DNA from: Silurus meridionalis
Lineage: Eukaryota; Chordata; Actinopteri; Siluriformes; Siluridae
Assembly: GCF_014805685.1 (NCBI RefSeq)
Contig: NC_060887.1
Location: 32,960,463-33,024,462, forward strand
Reading direction: 5' to 3'
Length of the DNA stretch: 64,000 bases
The number at the start of each line of letters is the position of its first letter. Positions within the stretch are counted from its first letter, which is position 1. Positions 37,098 through 48,475 of the stretch are shown one piece after another. Below the pieces are notes generated by a model. It had not been told where the DNA came from and searched no databases. It saw only the letters and a list, made by a program, of their open reading frames with translations. Both the position numbers and the translations under genes were made by a program.

Positions 37098-37804
37098 TCA
37101 GATATTAAAATACAACTTATACAAACTGCCATTGTTATATCCAATAAAATGCCTTTATATAGAAAACATATAATAAATAAATATAGAAATAACAAAATGT
37201 AGCCTCAAAATATATATTTGTTATTTCACATGGTTATTAGAAAAGTGTTTTCGAAGAAACGACTGTTCGTATAAGATTGTGGTAGAGCTGCTGATATCAT
37301 GTCAAACACATGCTCATAATCATACTGCTAAGACCATTGAATATAAACAGGTTTAATTATAATTACAACAGAAGCTCCCTCATTAGCCTTTATTTTTATT
37401 CCTCTGCCATTTTTTTATATTTCATCTAGCCACCCATCCGTTATTCTCTTTTTAGCTCAAGAATATGTGGTGGAATGTTGAAGGATTTACAGTATATACA
37501 ATTATTAGAGTAATCACCAAAAGACCTGATTATCTTTTGGAAATGATCCAAACAAGTGAAGGTTGCAGCAATGTCAAATGTTTAAAGTACATTTAAAAGA
37601 AGGAGGTGGGTCTGTTTGGTTTTACATGTTCTTACTGTCCTGACATTAACTGGACAAACATAAATAAACAACCAAATGCATACATTAATGCATAAATAAA
37701 CAAGTCCTAAAAACTTTTTCATGATGGAAAACTTGTCATGAAAGCTCTAACATTCGAGACTAATTCCATAAATGTTACATAAATTACAGAAAAAATACAA
37801 CATA
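37098..37804. other. Unique AT-rich sequence
   Basis: Nothing recognised. Confidence 0.35.
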
Positions 37805-39135
37805 ACATATAATCAATACACCATACTGTACCTTATTAAGAATACACCATACTGGATAAACAATACACAATATCTCATAAACAATACACCATACCATATA
37901 AACAATACACCATACCTTATAAACAATACACCTATCATATAAACAATACACCCTACCATATAAATAATACACCATACCTTATAAACAATACACAATATCT
38001 TATAAACAATACACCTATCATATAAACAATACACCATACCTTATAAACAATACACCTATCATATAAACAATACACCTACCATATAAATAATACACCATAC
38101 CTTATAAACAATACACAATATCTTATAAACAATACACCATACCATATAAACAATACACCATACCTTATAAACAATACACCTATCATATAAACAATACACC
38201 TACCATATAAATAATACACCATACCTTATAAACAATACACAATATCTCATAAACAATACACCATACCATATAAACAATACATACCTTATAAACAATACAC
38301 CTATCATATAAACAATACACCCTACCATATAAATAATACACCATACCTTATAAACAATACACAATATCTTATAAACAATACACCTATCATATAAACAATA
38401 CACCATACCATATAAACAATACACCTATCATATAAACAATACACCATACCATATAAACAATACACCTATCATATAAACAATACACCATACCTTATAAACA
38501 ATACACCTATCATATAAACAATACACCATACCATAAAACAATACACTATACCTTATAAACAACACACCATACCTTATAAACAATACACCTATCATATAAA
38601 CAATACACCATATCATATAAACAATACATACCTTATAAACAATACACAATATCATATAAACAATACAATACATAAACTTATAAACAACACACCTATCATA
38701 TAAACAATACACCATACCTTGTAAACAATACACCATACCTTATAAACAATACTTCATACCTTATAAACAATACACCATACCTTATAAACAATACACCTAT
38801 TATATAAACATTACACCATACCTTGTAAACAATACACCATACCTTATAAACAATACTTCATACCTTATAAACAATACACCATACCTTATAAACAAAACTT
38901 CATACCTTATAAACAATACACCATATCTTATAAACAATACACCTATTATATAAACATTACACCATACCTTGTAAACAATACACCATACCTTATAAACAAA
39001 ACTTCATACCTTATAAACAATACACCATATTTTATAAACAACACACCTATTATATAAACATTACACCATACCTTATAAACAATACACCATACCTTATAAA
39101 CATTACACCATACCTTATAAACAATACACCACAGC
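37805..39135. repeat. Minisatellite, ~21-bp unit, about 1.3 kb
   Basis: Over sixty imperfect units of TATAAACAATACACCATACCT, with a shorter 20-bp variant containing CACCTATCA, run almost without break. Larger multi-unit blocks recur (for example around 37,960-38,060 and 38,090-38,180), giving higher-order structure. The 21-bp length keeps minus-strand frames open, which yields repetitive MVYCLYDRCIVYK-like polymers. These are a by-product of the period and not proteins. Further units lie beyond the inserted elements at 39,376-39,495 and 39,650-39,805. Confidence 0.97.
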
Positions 39136-39153
39136 TTATGAATAACCTGGGGA

Positions 39154-39378
39154 GGTGGTAGCTCAGTGGTTAAGGCTCTGGGTTACTAATCGGAAGGTCG
39201 GGGGTTCAAGCTGTCACTCTTTGGCCCTTGAGCAAGGCTCTTAACCCTCTGTGCTCCAGGGGTGCCGTATCATGGCTGACCCTGCGCTTTGACCCCAGCT
39301 TCTGAGCAAGCTGGGATATGTGAAGAACAAATTTCACTATGCTGTAATGTATATGTGACAAATAAAGTCTATTCTATT
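39154..39378 (+). mobile_element. tRNA-derived SINE, family A, inside the minisatellite
   Basis: A well-preserved head with A box TAGCTCAGTGG and B box GGGGTTCAAGC is followed by GGCCCTTGAGCAAGG, TTAACCCTCTGTGCTCC, ATCATGGCTGACCC and a terminal TGACAAATAAAGTCTATTC. It separates two blocks of the same 21-bp array and therefore inserted after the array had expanded. Confidence 0.92.
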
Positions 39379-39495
39379 TAATAAACAATAGACCATACCT
39401 TATAAACAATGCACCATATTTTATAAACAACACACCATACCATATACAAAGATACACCATATCTTATAAACAACACACCATATCTTATAAACTAT
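39376..39495. repeat. Minisatellite continuation, block 2
   Basis: Five or six diverged ATAAACAATACACCATA units between the SINE and the L2-like tail. Confidence 0.9.
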
Positions 39496-39499
39496 ATAA

Positions 39500-39649
39500 G
39501 CCCTCCGGCTTGCTCATCAGAGACAAACTTACACTTATAAAGGACATCTTATTTATTTTTTATCACCCGATTATCTGTGTAAAGCTGCTTTGAGACAATG
39601 TTCATTGTTAAAAGCGCTATACAAATAAAAATTGAATTGAATTGAATTA
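39500..39649 (+). mobile_element. L2-like LINE (or L2-tailed SINE) 3' end
   Basis: GTAAAGCTGCTTTGAGACAA, then AAAGCGCTATACAAATAAA and a terminal (ATTGA)n are the characteristic 3' end of fish L2-type elements. Upstream CTTGCTCATCAGAGACAAA matches the preceding UTR. It is 5'-truncated and inserted in the minisatellite. Similar ends are at 47,385, 52,930 and, inverted, 59,745. Confidence 0.88.
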
Positions 39650-39805
39650 AATATAAACAATACACCATATCTTATAAACAATACTTCATACCTTATAAAC
39701 AATACACCATACCTTATTAACAATAGACCATATCCTAATAACAATACACCATAGCTTATAAACATACACCATATTTTAATAACAATACACCATAGCTTAT
39801 AAACC
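39650..39805. repeat. Minisatellite continuation, block 3
   Basis: Seven or so diverged units of the 21-bp repeat after the L2-like tail. Confidence 0.9.
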
Positions 39806-41524
39806 TGCAGTTTACATTCTGTCCAATCAGAATCAAGAATTGTTCAGTGCAGTAGCATATAAAAAAAAATCATGCATTGATTTTTATGTGCCTGTATTTT
39901 GCAATGAGTAGTTCATGATTGTGATTTAAATTGCATTGATGATACTGATCTCAAATTTCTGAAGGGGGTTGAAAAAAAAATCCTCAAATGGCCTTTTAAC
40001 ACGACTTGCTTTGCAGTATCTGACATACATCAACATGCAGCCGATAGATTGAAAAAGACAATTTGATATCTCCAAGTGTGCGGTCTCGATCTTCAAGACA
40101 AAAAAAAACATTAATATTACATTGCCATGTGCCTATACAGAAGAAATCTATTTCAGATTTCCCCAGTGATGAAAAGTGTTGTGCAACAGCTGTCAAGTGC
40201 ACCAAAACCACTGTCATAACACACTTCACGCACACTAACCTCAGATCACAGTATTCTGTTACCTAGTGCTTCTTTCTGGTCTCCATATGAACACTGTACA
40301 GGCTTCGTTTTTGGATTAGTGGACTACATTTAAACCTTCAGAGATTTTTGCCATTCCGGAACACACCAGACGCCCCTTTCATCTTTCACAAATAAGGACA
40401 GACACATGCGCATCCACGCACACACACACCATGTCCTACTGGCAAACACATGCCCGGTGTAAACAGGACTTTACGTGCCACCGAATGTTTTATGCATGAG
40501 AGCAAAGGTATCTTGACACACATGAGCTATCATATCTCTCAGTACTCATTTATAGCTCTCATGTGCGAGCCTTGCTAGGCCCAGATAACGGAGAGAAATT
40601 GCCTTGAGGGCAGAGACGACACTGCAGGAACTAACGCTGGATATCATAACGCCCAGCTGGAGAGATGACAGAGAGAGAGAGACATTTATCAGCGCAGCAG
40701 AGGCACCTTTCAGCACACGCCGCATACATCTCAATGCCACCGTACGCCTGGCCTCGCTACCTAACTCTACCGGAGCTCTTACACTCCTCACATAGTCACG
40801 GATGTAACTTACAGCATGTTGATGTGCATATGGAATATAAGGATTATCATTATTATGTTCTAATGACTAGCAGATGTGTATAAGAGAATGAAAAGCAGTA
40901 AAAGCCATGAAATAAGCATGTAACTCTGAGAAGACACAACCTTTTGGGTCATAATAATACAGATTTTTTTTCTTTTAGTCTGTGTTTTGACCTTCCGTCC
41001 ACAACTAAATGCCCTTTTTGTCCTGCTGTGTTAAAACGAATTCTTTCCCAAGTAAACAAATTTGAAAATGCTCTTTTTTGCATCATAGTGTGGACTGAGA
41101 AAATTATGCCATATTTTTTGTGGCTCATTCAACTCAAAACAGACAAGATGATAGATGACGGTATTCTGTAGTTAATGCGCAGGCTATCCAGGTTGATGAC
41201 GTTGTTGGAGATTTATGTTAGTGTGTGCAATCTTCAGTTTGTGTAATCATTTACTTCGATTCAAGATGAAAAAGTAAACAAACGCTTGATTAAAATGGCC
41301 CAAGCGTCTTACAATTTTTGCAGGAATTGGGGTGTATGGGATATCGAAATATTGCATTCTCCATTGTTTCTCAACTGCTGCTTTAGCTTACACTAATACA
41401 TTTTCTTTTTGCCAGCAGTGGGCAGGCCCAACTGTTTTGAGTGTAACCTTAAAGATCATTGGCTAAATATTTTTCTGGAAATCAGTTCTGATTGGCTGCC
41501 TGCCACTGTGTTTTCCACTGATAT
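39806..41524. other. Unique sequence, slightly GC-rich near 40.3-40.8 kb
   Basis: No gene recognised. Bases 40,560-40,800 are of higher complexity with several CpGs and an overlapping 63-81 codon frame on each strand, but no family resemblance or paired splice sites I can defend. Bases 40,425-40,545 are the diverged partner of 35,575-35,670. Confidence 0.4.
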
Positions 41525-41698
41525 TCTTACATTTACATTTAAGACAGTTGGTAGATTCTCTTAACCAGAGGGAACTTTTAGGAGGGAACAATTATCTGAG
41601 AAGTTGAGGTTTAAGGCGCTTGCTCAAGGGCCCACCAGTGGCAGCTCACAAGCTTCTGATCAGAAGTCCAACATCTTACTGACTGATCTACCACCTAC
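41525..41698 (-). mobile_element. tRNA-derived SINE, family B
   Basis: ACATTTACATTTAAGACAG, GAAGTTGAGGTTTAAGGCG, TTGCTCAAGGGCCCACC, AGTGGCAGCTCACAAGC and CTGATCAGAAGTCC are the complement of the family body and head, in order. Confidence 0.82.
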
Positions 41699-43879
41699 TA
41701 TACATTATGTAATATCTATAAATACATGCCATTTTTACAAGATGTTAATAGACAAGAGCTCTTTTTCTAGTGTTATAATACATAATCCATTATTTAACAA
41801 GCAATCATATATCACATTTTTTTGTTAAGATAGTCCAGAAATATTAAGCATGTTATAGAGATGTAAGCTTTTTCAGATGTTCAATGTGAATGAAATACTT
41901 TTTTTTTATATTTGAGAAACCCAGTGTAGATAGAGAGCATTTCTGAGATTAAAATGCAGTTTTCAGATCTATTCAGATTAATGTTGACAGCCAAAAATGA
42001 GTGTTTGGAGCAAACAAAAACAACACTGCACACAGTTATAAAACATAAGGGTTTTCTAGATAAGGTTTTTACTCTTTTCAAAGAAATTTTATTTAAAAAG
42101 GTTTCTAATAAAATTCTTCTGAAAAAAGTTCATCTTGTAATTTGTTTTATTTAGCGTTTCAGTTACCTACATTAAAATACTCACTAGGGACAAGTATGTG
42201 AGTTACAGTTGCTACAATCAAATATTTGGTGAATACAAAAAGTTGGAAGTAATTGGAAAAATATTTAATGAATCACTTGATTATTTGCGTCCAAAAATGG
42301 TTCTACATGCTCCGCTTCCTGAAAGTAAACACTTGATATAAGATTTTATAAAAAAATCTTTAAGGATTCCCACAAATAAAAAAAACCCAAGAAACTATGA
42401 CAAGTTTTTATATTTAACTTGTTAAAATTTAAACATATTGGTTGCCAATCTAACTGCCATACTGTACATCTTAATTCACTACAATGAAATGACTCTATGA
42501 CTAAAGTTAAACAGTAGCCATTCTGAAAACTTCATCAAAAGAAGACACTTTGGTTGTAGGGTTTTACAATTGACTTTGTTAAAGGACTTAGTTAAAGTAT
42601 ACCCTAGAAATAAAGAGCAGAAACTCTCACAAGTTCAACATTTAATATTTTAAACCAGTGGACAATTTACTATTCGACTTTACAATGTCTCATTTCACAA
42701 CACTGAATAATTCAGTAAATGGAGTACCGATGTATCTACATATAAAAAAGAGTTCTTTAAGTTTTACTGAATAATTAAGGATTCTTTATATCCTGTAGGC
42801 CTGAGAGTTTTACTCAGGATGCTTCCTAAAAGGAAATCACTGTGTTGTAATGTTGTACATACAGCCTTTGAGGATTCCCCTAGAGATGAGCCAAAAGAAA
42901 TCCTTATAAGTTTAAGATTTAACTCATTCGAGGCCAAGCTTGCCATTCATGTATTTGTTTTCTATCTGTATCTCATTTCACTGCTTTCAAATATGTATTA
43001 GGTGCAATAATGCTGGATTGAGTGCTCTTTGTTTGTTTTTGACAGCATAGAGCTTTCTGATTTGACATTCTCTTGAGAGTTCTGGAAGTTTCGGAAAAAA
43101 AAAATGTTTTCACCTTAGATAATACAAAGCTGTTATGAAAATGAAAAGAGAGTGTTAGCCTTTGTGCAACCTTATATTTAATGTTAATATTTTAAAGCAA
43201 AAGCATGAGCTTACATTTACACCAACTTCATTTATAAGGCAAGAGAAAGATGTCTGGATTGTATTTTCAAGGTAAAGCATAGCAATACAAAAAGTATTAT
43301 TTTTTTCTTTAGTCTGGTCATAATGTACAGTAGTGGTGTGTTGGCTGCTGTCCATGGTGCTGAAACCCCAAAAACACAAGATGCCATGATCTGGAAAAAA
43401 CACAGCACTTTGATGGGGTAAGTTGTGATGTAATAATAACCTAATCTGTTTCAAAGATGGTGTATATCAGTGGCCAGTGTGGTAAAGATGTGTATTTCTT
43501 TCCTATTGGTGAAGTATAGACACCAGCATTAGGTTCATGAGGTCATGCCACGCCACGTGTTGGGTGATAATCCATGAAAGTCTATGTCTAGAAAACATAC
43601 AAGACTATGTGCTGCCACAAACAATGATGGGAGGAAGAAAAAGGCAAGAATAAGTATATAAAAATAAAGCACAAAAGATGGGTAACATTTCCGCAGTCAG
43701 GGTCAGCATCATCCCAATTTGTTTACTCACACATCATACTTACATGTCTGATTTTGTTCTGATCTATTGACACTAAAGTGCTGAAATCTGACTAAATGAC
43801 AAAATTAACTTAATGTATTACACTCATCCTAGATTTGTTAGATCACGGTTATGGTTAACAGTGAAGTGCTAAGAGTTAA
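41699..43879. other. Unique AT-rich sequence
   Basis: No gene, RNA or transposon recognised in about 2.2 kb. Confidence 0.4.
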
Positions 43880-44860
43880 AGCTATGATTTAACATCAGAC
43901 CCGAAACCAAAATATACATTAAGCACGTACAGTAGTGTCATTTCAACCACATTTGCTTGTAATGCAAACGCAATTGTGCTGCAGGAATTTTGGATTGATT
44001 TCACGTCCGTATGTACCTGCGAAGGGAGAATCGTCTGTTCATCATCGTGGGCACGGAAACCAAAAAGAAAAAAAGAAAAAGAAAAAAAAAATCTGTACAG
44101 ATCCTCCCCCGAAAGACACACTTTACTTCACATGCACTTTTTGTGCATTAACCAGATCATAAAAAGACCACATCCGGAAAAATATCTGACTCTGAAATCT
44201 GCAGGAAAGTAGCGGAAATCGAAAAAATGTATGTCAAAGATTAGGAGGAAAAACAAAAACAAAAAACCCAAAACAAAACACGTAAACCAGTAAATCTGCG
44301 ACAAAAGTTTCACATGAAAACATCACCAGGTTTCAAAAGGACTTGTGTAAAGAAAAGAGAGAAGAAATAAAAGCTGATGCCGTCGGTCTGCGACCATGAA
44401 AATCCCAAAACTCTTACGAGCCACACCGCCAAATACAAAGCAAAGCGCAAATACCGCAAAAGTCTAGAATAGAAAACAAAAAAAAGCAAAACAAAAAAGG
44501 AAAAAGAAAAATATATGGTTTCAAAACCTCAACGTGCAAAAAAAAATGCCGAACTGCCAGATCGATGCAAAAACCACTTTCATCCTTGAAACATTGAGCA
44601 TCTTGAGTATGAGAATAAACCCCATTCAGAATGAATGCACACTAAAAAAAAAGAAAAAAGAAAAAAAAACTTGAATCCCGTACAGGAAAAAAGGCTAAAA
44701 CCCCCAAACCAGCACTTCAAATTCTGACCCTTCACCAGCAGCATAAGGAGGGAAAAAATAAAAAAAAAAAGATAAAAAAGATAGACAGAGTGATTGAAAA
44801 GACAAAAAAAAAAAAAAAAAAAACGTTTAGCAGAAAAAATGGGGGTCACTGGAAATAATA
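43880..44860 (-). other. CpG-retaining, poly-A/poly-T-rich flank of the promoter-like region
   Basis: By eye about two dozen CpGs are kept in this segment although it is AT-rich with many AAAA/GAAAAAG runs (poly-T/pyrimidine on the minus strand). Retained CpGs suggest an unmethylated zone continuous with the island next to it. On the minus strand it would be the start of intron 1 or an extended 5'UTR. Frames of 60-90 codons here are low-complexity F/L-rich products. Confidence 0.45.
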
Positions 44861-45130
44861 CTCACCGAGCGGGAGTAAAATGTCGCAATAAAAATCGCGT
44901 TAGGGCGCAGAGCGCGGAATGGCGGCTGCGGTGGCGACGGCGCGAGGCGGAACGAAGCAGCGCTCTGCTCGCGCTCTCGGTCTCGGTCTCGCGCTCTCGG
45001 ATTCCGCTGCCGTCATGTGACTCCTCCTGCCCGAGTGTGAACCGGCTCACGCACGCTCAAAGTGAAAGTGCTCTGGCTCGGTGCTCCTCGGTAAGCCTAA
45101 AACTGCGAGACTGGGATGCTAGTTTTTAAC
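44861..45130. promoter_or_regulatory. CpG island, candidate promoter and first exon
   Basis: This is the most CpG-rich part of the window outside transposons, with GCGCGGAATGGCGGC, GGCGACGGCGCGAGGCGG and CTCGCGCTCTCGG. No TATA box is apparent. On the minus strand a strong donor, GCTCG/GTGAGTATT (GT at 44,864-44,865), follows about 180 bp of GC-rich sequence. On the plus strand CCTCG/GTAAGCC at 45,091 is also donor-like. It could serve one gene or a divergent pair. The minus-strand candidate exon at 9,315-9,371 would fit the first option with a very long intron. CATGTGAC and CGCCATT resemble E-box and YY1 motifs. No protein is recognised. Confidence 0.5.
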
Positions 45131-45213
45131 CGCATCCTCCTCATCATCATCCTCCTCCTCCTCATCCTCCTCCTCCTTATCCTCATCCTCATCTTCCACC
45201 TCCTCCTCTTACT
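45131..45213. repeat. Imperfect (ATCCTC)n / (CTC)n tract
   Basis: Pyrimidine-rich triplets CTC, ATC and CTT. On the minus strand one frame encodes an acidic E/D run ending in a stop, but without splice context this is best read as a triplet repeat next to the island. Confidence 0.8.
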
Positions 45214-45773
45214 GTTTAAAGATGCAGAAGTCGCCTGATGTCAGAATCAATCAATGTCTCATACAACACAAATTGTTCTGTTAATGTAGAAGGCAATTCA
45301 GGTAATGTGGAGAAAACATATCAAATAACCACAAACTACCAAATCAGCACTGGACAGTGTTCAAACTCTCAGTGTTGGATTAAAAGTTATGTATATGTAT
45401 ATGTATATTCCGATTAGAATGTACCTCAAAAACATAATATAATCTTCAAATTTCCAGATTTAGGGAACTCAGACACGTATTTTCCTGTATTGATTTGGAC
45501 TCGTCTCAGATGTACTGCATTTTGTGCTTTGACACAATGAATATGGTTTTGGTTTCATGAATTGTTCCTTTTGTCGTTCCTAAACACAAAAAAAATTCTA
45601 GAAAGCTTAACATAATCATTAACACTGTACGTGAAGTTACTGAGCAACTCAAGAACTTTGAGGATAGATTCGGTCTGTAATTAATATCAATTATATATTA
45701 CAATGGCTCAGTAACACAGGTTGCATGAACAGTTTTGCATTAAAGCACACATCATTGCACACCTCAACACTTA
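45214..45773. other. Unique sequence with a short dispersed repeat
   Basis: Bases 45,630-45,705 (GTTACTGAGCAACTCAAGAA and following) recur at 63,934-64,000. Nothing else recognised. Confidence 0.4.
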
Positions 45774-45890
45774 CAGTGGGGCAAAAAAGTATTTATTCAG
45801 CCACCAATTGTGCAAGTTCTCCCACTTAAAAAGATGAGAAAGGCCTGTAGGTCATCATAGGTACACTTCAACTATGAGAGACAAAATGAG
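45774..45890. repeat. Left terminal inverted repeat of Tc1 family H
   Basis: Pairs with 47,243-47,359. Shared words include GCACAATTGGTGGCTG and its complement, and CTCTCATAGTTGAAGTGTAC and its complement, with a few mismatches. Confidence 0.93.
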
Positions 45891-46136
45891 AAAAACAAAT
45901 CCCGAAAATCACATTGTCTGATTTTTAAAGCATTTATTTGCAAATTATGGTGGGAAATAAGTATTTGGTCACCTACAAAAAGCAAGATTTCTGGCTCTCA
46001 CAGACCTGTAACTTCTTCTTTAAGAGGCTCCTCTGTCCTCTACTTGTTACCTGTATTAATGGCACCTGTTTAAACTTGTTATCAGTATAAAAGACATCTG
46101 TCCACAACCTCAAACAGTCAGACTCCAAACTTCACT

Positions 46137-47143
46137 ATGGCCAAGACCAAAGAGCTGTCAAAGGACACCAGAAACAAAATTGTAGACCTGCACCAGGCTG
46201 GAAAGACTACATCTGCAATAGGTTAGCAGCTTGGTGTGAAGAAATCAACTGTGGGAGCAATTATTAGAAAATAGAAGACATACAAGACCACTGATAAACT
46301 GCCTCAAACTGGGGCTCCCCGCAAGATCACACCCCGTGGGGTCAAAAGGATCACAAGAACAGTGAGCAAAAATCCCAGAACCACACGGGGGGACCTAGTG
46401 AATGACCTGCAGAGAGCTGGGACCAAAGTAACAAAGGCTATCATCAGTAACACACTACGCCGCCAGGGACTCAAATCCTGAAGTGACAGATGTGTCAGAC
46501 GTCTGGACCCGTCTGAAGTTTGCAAGAGAGCATTTGGAGGATCCAGAAAAGGATTTGGAGAATGTCATATAGTGAGATGAAACCAAAATAGAACTTTTTG
46601 GTTAAAAACTCAACTTGCCGTGTGTGGAGGAGAAAGAATGTTGAGTTGCATCCAAAGAACACCATACCTACTGTGAAGCATGGGGGTGGAAACATCATGC
46701 TTTGGGGCTGTTTTTCTGCAAAGGGACCAGGACAACTGATCTCTATAAAGGAAAGAATGATTGGGGCCATGTATCGTGAGATTTTCAGTGAAAACCTCCT
46801 TCCATCAGCAAGGGCATTGAAGATGAAGCGTGGCTGGGTCATTCAGCATGACAATGATTTCAAACACACCGCCCGGGCAACGAAGGAGTGGCTTCGTAAG
46901 AAGCATTTTAAGGTCCTGGAGTGGCCTAGCCAGTCTCCAGATCTAAACCCCATAGAAAATCTTTGGAGGGAGTTGAAAATCTGTGTTGCCCAGCGACAGC
47001 CCCAAAACATCACTGCTCTAGAGGAGACCTGCATGGAGGAATGGGCCAAACTACCAGCAACAGTGTGTAAAAACCTTGTGGAGACTTACAGAGAACGTTT
47101 GATCTCTGTCATTGCTAACAAAGGGTATATAACAAAGTATTGA
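46137..47143 (+). pseudogene. Tc1 transposase pseudogene, family H
   Basis: It starts MAKTKELSKDTRNKIVDLHQ, the paired-like DNA-binding N-terminus. Stops replace codon 30 (TAG) and codon 46 (TAG); another stop (TGA) follows QGLKS near 46,480. Loss or gain of bases at about 46,485-46,610 shifts the frame and destroys the first catalytic aspartate block (normally WSDETK). From 46,598 the frame is open for 181 codons and retains [31 protein letters not shown] (second D) and [11 protein letters not shown] (E of the DDE triad). Intact enzymes of this type are about 340 residues. Clearly dead. Confidence 0.95.
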
Positions 47144-47242
47144 GATGAACTTTTGTTATTGACCAAATACTTCTTTTCCACCATAATTTGCAACTAAATT
47201 CTTTAAAAATCAGACAATGTGATTTTCTGGATTTTTTTTTCG

Positions 47243-47359
47243 CATTTTGTCTCTCATAGTTGAAGTGTACCAATGATGAAAATAACAGGCCTCTCTCATC
47301 TTTTTAAGTGGGAGAACTTGCACAATTGGTGGCTGACTAAATACTTTTTTGCCCCACTG
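47243..47359. repeat. Right terminal inverted repeat of Tc1 family H
   Basis: Complement of 45,774-45,890, ending TTTTTTGCCCCACTG before TA. Confidence 0.93.
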
Positions 47360-47384
47360 TATGGACTTGTAATGAATGCACATT

Positions 47385-47630
47385 TGGTGCCACCCAGATG
47401 AGGATGGGTTCCCTTTTCAGTCTGGTTCCTGTCAAGTTTTCCCATGCCAGATTGATGACGTTTTGACACAATCACCATTGGTTTGCTCTATTAGTATAAA
47501 CTTTTTTAACCTATATACATAGATTTTATACAACTTTATTACCACGTTATCACTGTAAAGCTTTTTGGAGACAATATCAATTGTTAAATGCACACTTTAA
47601 ATAAAAGGAATTCAATTGAATTGCCATTGG
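47385..47630 (+). mobile_element. L2-like LINE 3' end
   Basis: GCCACCCAGATGAGGATGG, TTCCCTTTTCAGTCTGG and CTGTCAAGTTTTCCC are followed by CTGTAAAGCTTTTTGGAGAC, AATTGTTAAATG and a tail ending TTCAATTGAATTG. This is the conserved L2-type 3'UTR. It lies about 25 bp after the Tc1 element. No RT coding part remains. Confidence 0.85.
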
Positions 47631-48129
47631 CAATGGCTGACTCACAATACAGCACTACCTTGTATTTTCTGAGATGCATTTCTGCTAATTCTGGATGTAA
47701 ATTATGGGGTTTTTTTAGTTACCAAAGACCTTTTCTCAAATGTATCCTGTATGATGAGTGTTCTCTGATCTGTGCAAATGCTACAGACTAAAAATTCATA
47801 TTTAAATTCAGTGGTTTGGAAAAAAAACTAAAACCATCAACATTCACATTTTGTTTCCTTTTACTGGTGTTTGAACTGTATCTGATTTAAAATATTATGC
47901 TTCAGCTAAATTAGCAGATTTGATAATTGCTGGGCATCATCCTGCCTAAATTTGCAAGCAGTATTTTGTGTGATGTATTAGCCTTGTTTAAAGTCCAGCA
48001 TAACATTACATAGGGTTCCTGATGCAGTCATTAATAAGATTTCAATGATTTTCATTTGTTGAAGGTATTAGTTGTCTATTAAATGTGTTTTTATATGTAA
48101 TGCCTCCATAAAGAAAATGTACACATTAG
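47631..48129. other. Unique AT-rich sequence
   Basis: Nothing recognised. Confidence 0.35.
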
Positions 48130-48475
48130 CAAAGTTTTTTCACATTTATTTTTTGCACTTAGCTTTGGAAAGAGAGCTGTGTGCCTCTCCAAATCATGTC
48201 CACACAATAAACATTTTCCACAGGTAGACCTGTGTAGTGTAGAAACATCTCAGCAATGATCATTAGAATTGGGAGGTGCTAATTTTCAAGTGTTATTGCA
48301 ATGTGTCTGTATACTTATGGACGTAATATTTCACATTCTTTTAATAAAAAAAATACATTTCTAGAACACTGTTTACAATTATCATGTCATTAATGTAGAT
48401 TGATGATAAAGAAAATCTCAATGATGGCTGCAACATAACAAAACTAAAAAAAAGGAATGGGGTCTGAATGTAAGA
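48130..48475 (+). mobile_element. Tc1-like family E, 3' end remnant
   Basis: GCCTCTCCAAATCATGTCCA, TTCCACAGGTAGACC, GTAGAAACATCTCAGCAATG, TGTATACTTATGGACGTAAT and GGCTGCAACATAACAAAAC follow in order the 3' non-coding end of the Tc1 family whose terminus is CAGTGCATCC. The terminal bases are diverged. A short complete relative is at 63,245-63,510. Confidence 0.72.

Larger units (their letters stand above)
45774..47359 (+). mobile_element. Near full-length Tc1-like transposon, family H
   Basis: The 1586-bp element is flanked by TA dinucleotides (45,772-45,773 and 47,360-47,361). Its ends are inverted repeats over about 115 bp, beginning CAGTGGGGCAAAAAAGTATTT and ending with the complement. The plus strand carries a single transposase reading region in the usual place. 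Length and structure match an autonomous Tc1 element of a family common in fish and also reported in other aquatic vertebrates. The transposase is broken by stops and frameshifts, so the element is inactive, though its ends might still be recognised by related enzyme. Confidence 0.96.

Noticed and set aside
37805..39135. CRISPR array or a repetitive secreted or membrane protein gene
   Set aside because: Units are contiguous with no unique spacers, and the VYCLYDRCIVYK-like frame exists only because the period is 21 bp; there is no start, splice or family context.
44794..45129. 111-codon plus-strand protein across the CpG island
   Set aside because: It starts in a poly-A tract (KKKKK) and runs through the promoter-like island; GC richness explains the open frame.
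45131..45213. Acidic (E/D-rich) coding exon on the minus strand
   Set aside because: It is an imperfect triplet repeat ending in a stop with no convincing acceptor.
46598..47143. A functional 181-residue transposase gene
   Set aside because: It is only the C-terminal half of a broken Tc1 transposase; the DNA-binding domain and first catalytic aspartate are lost upstream.
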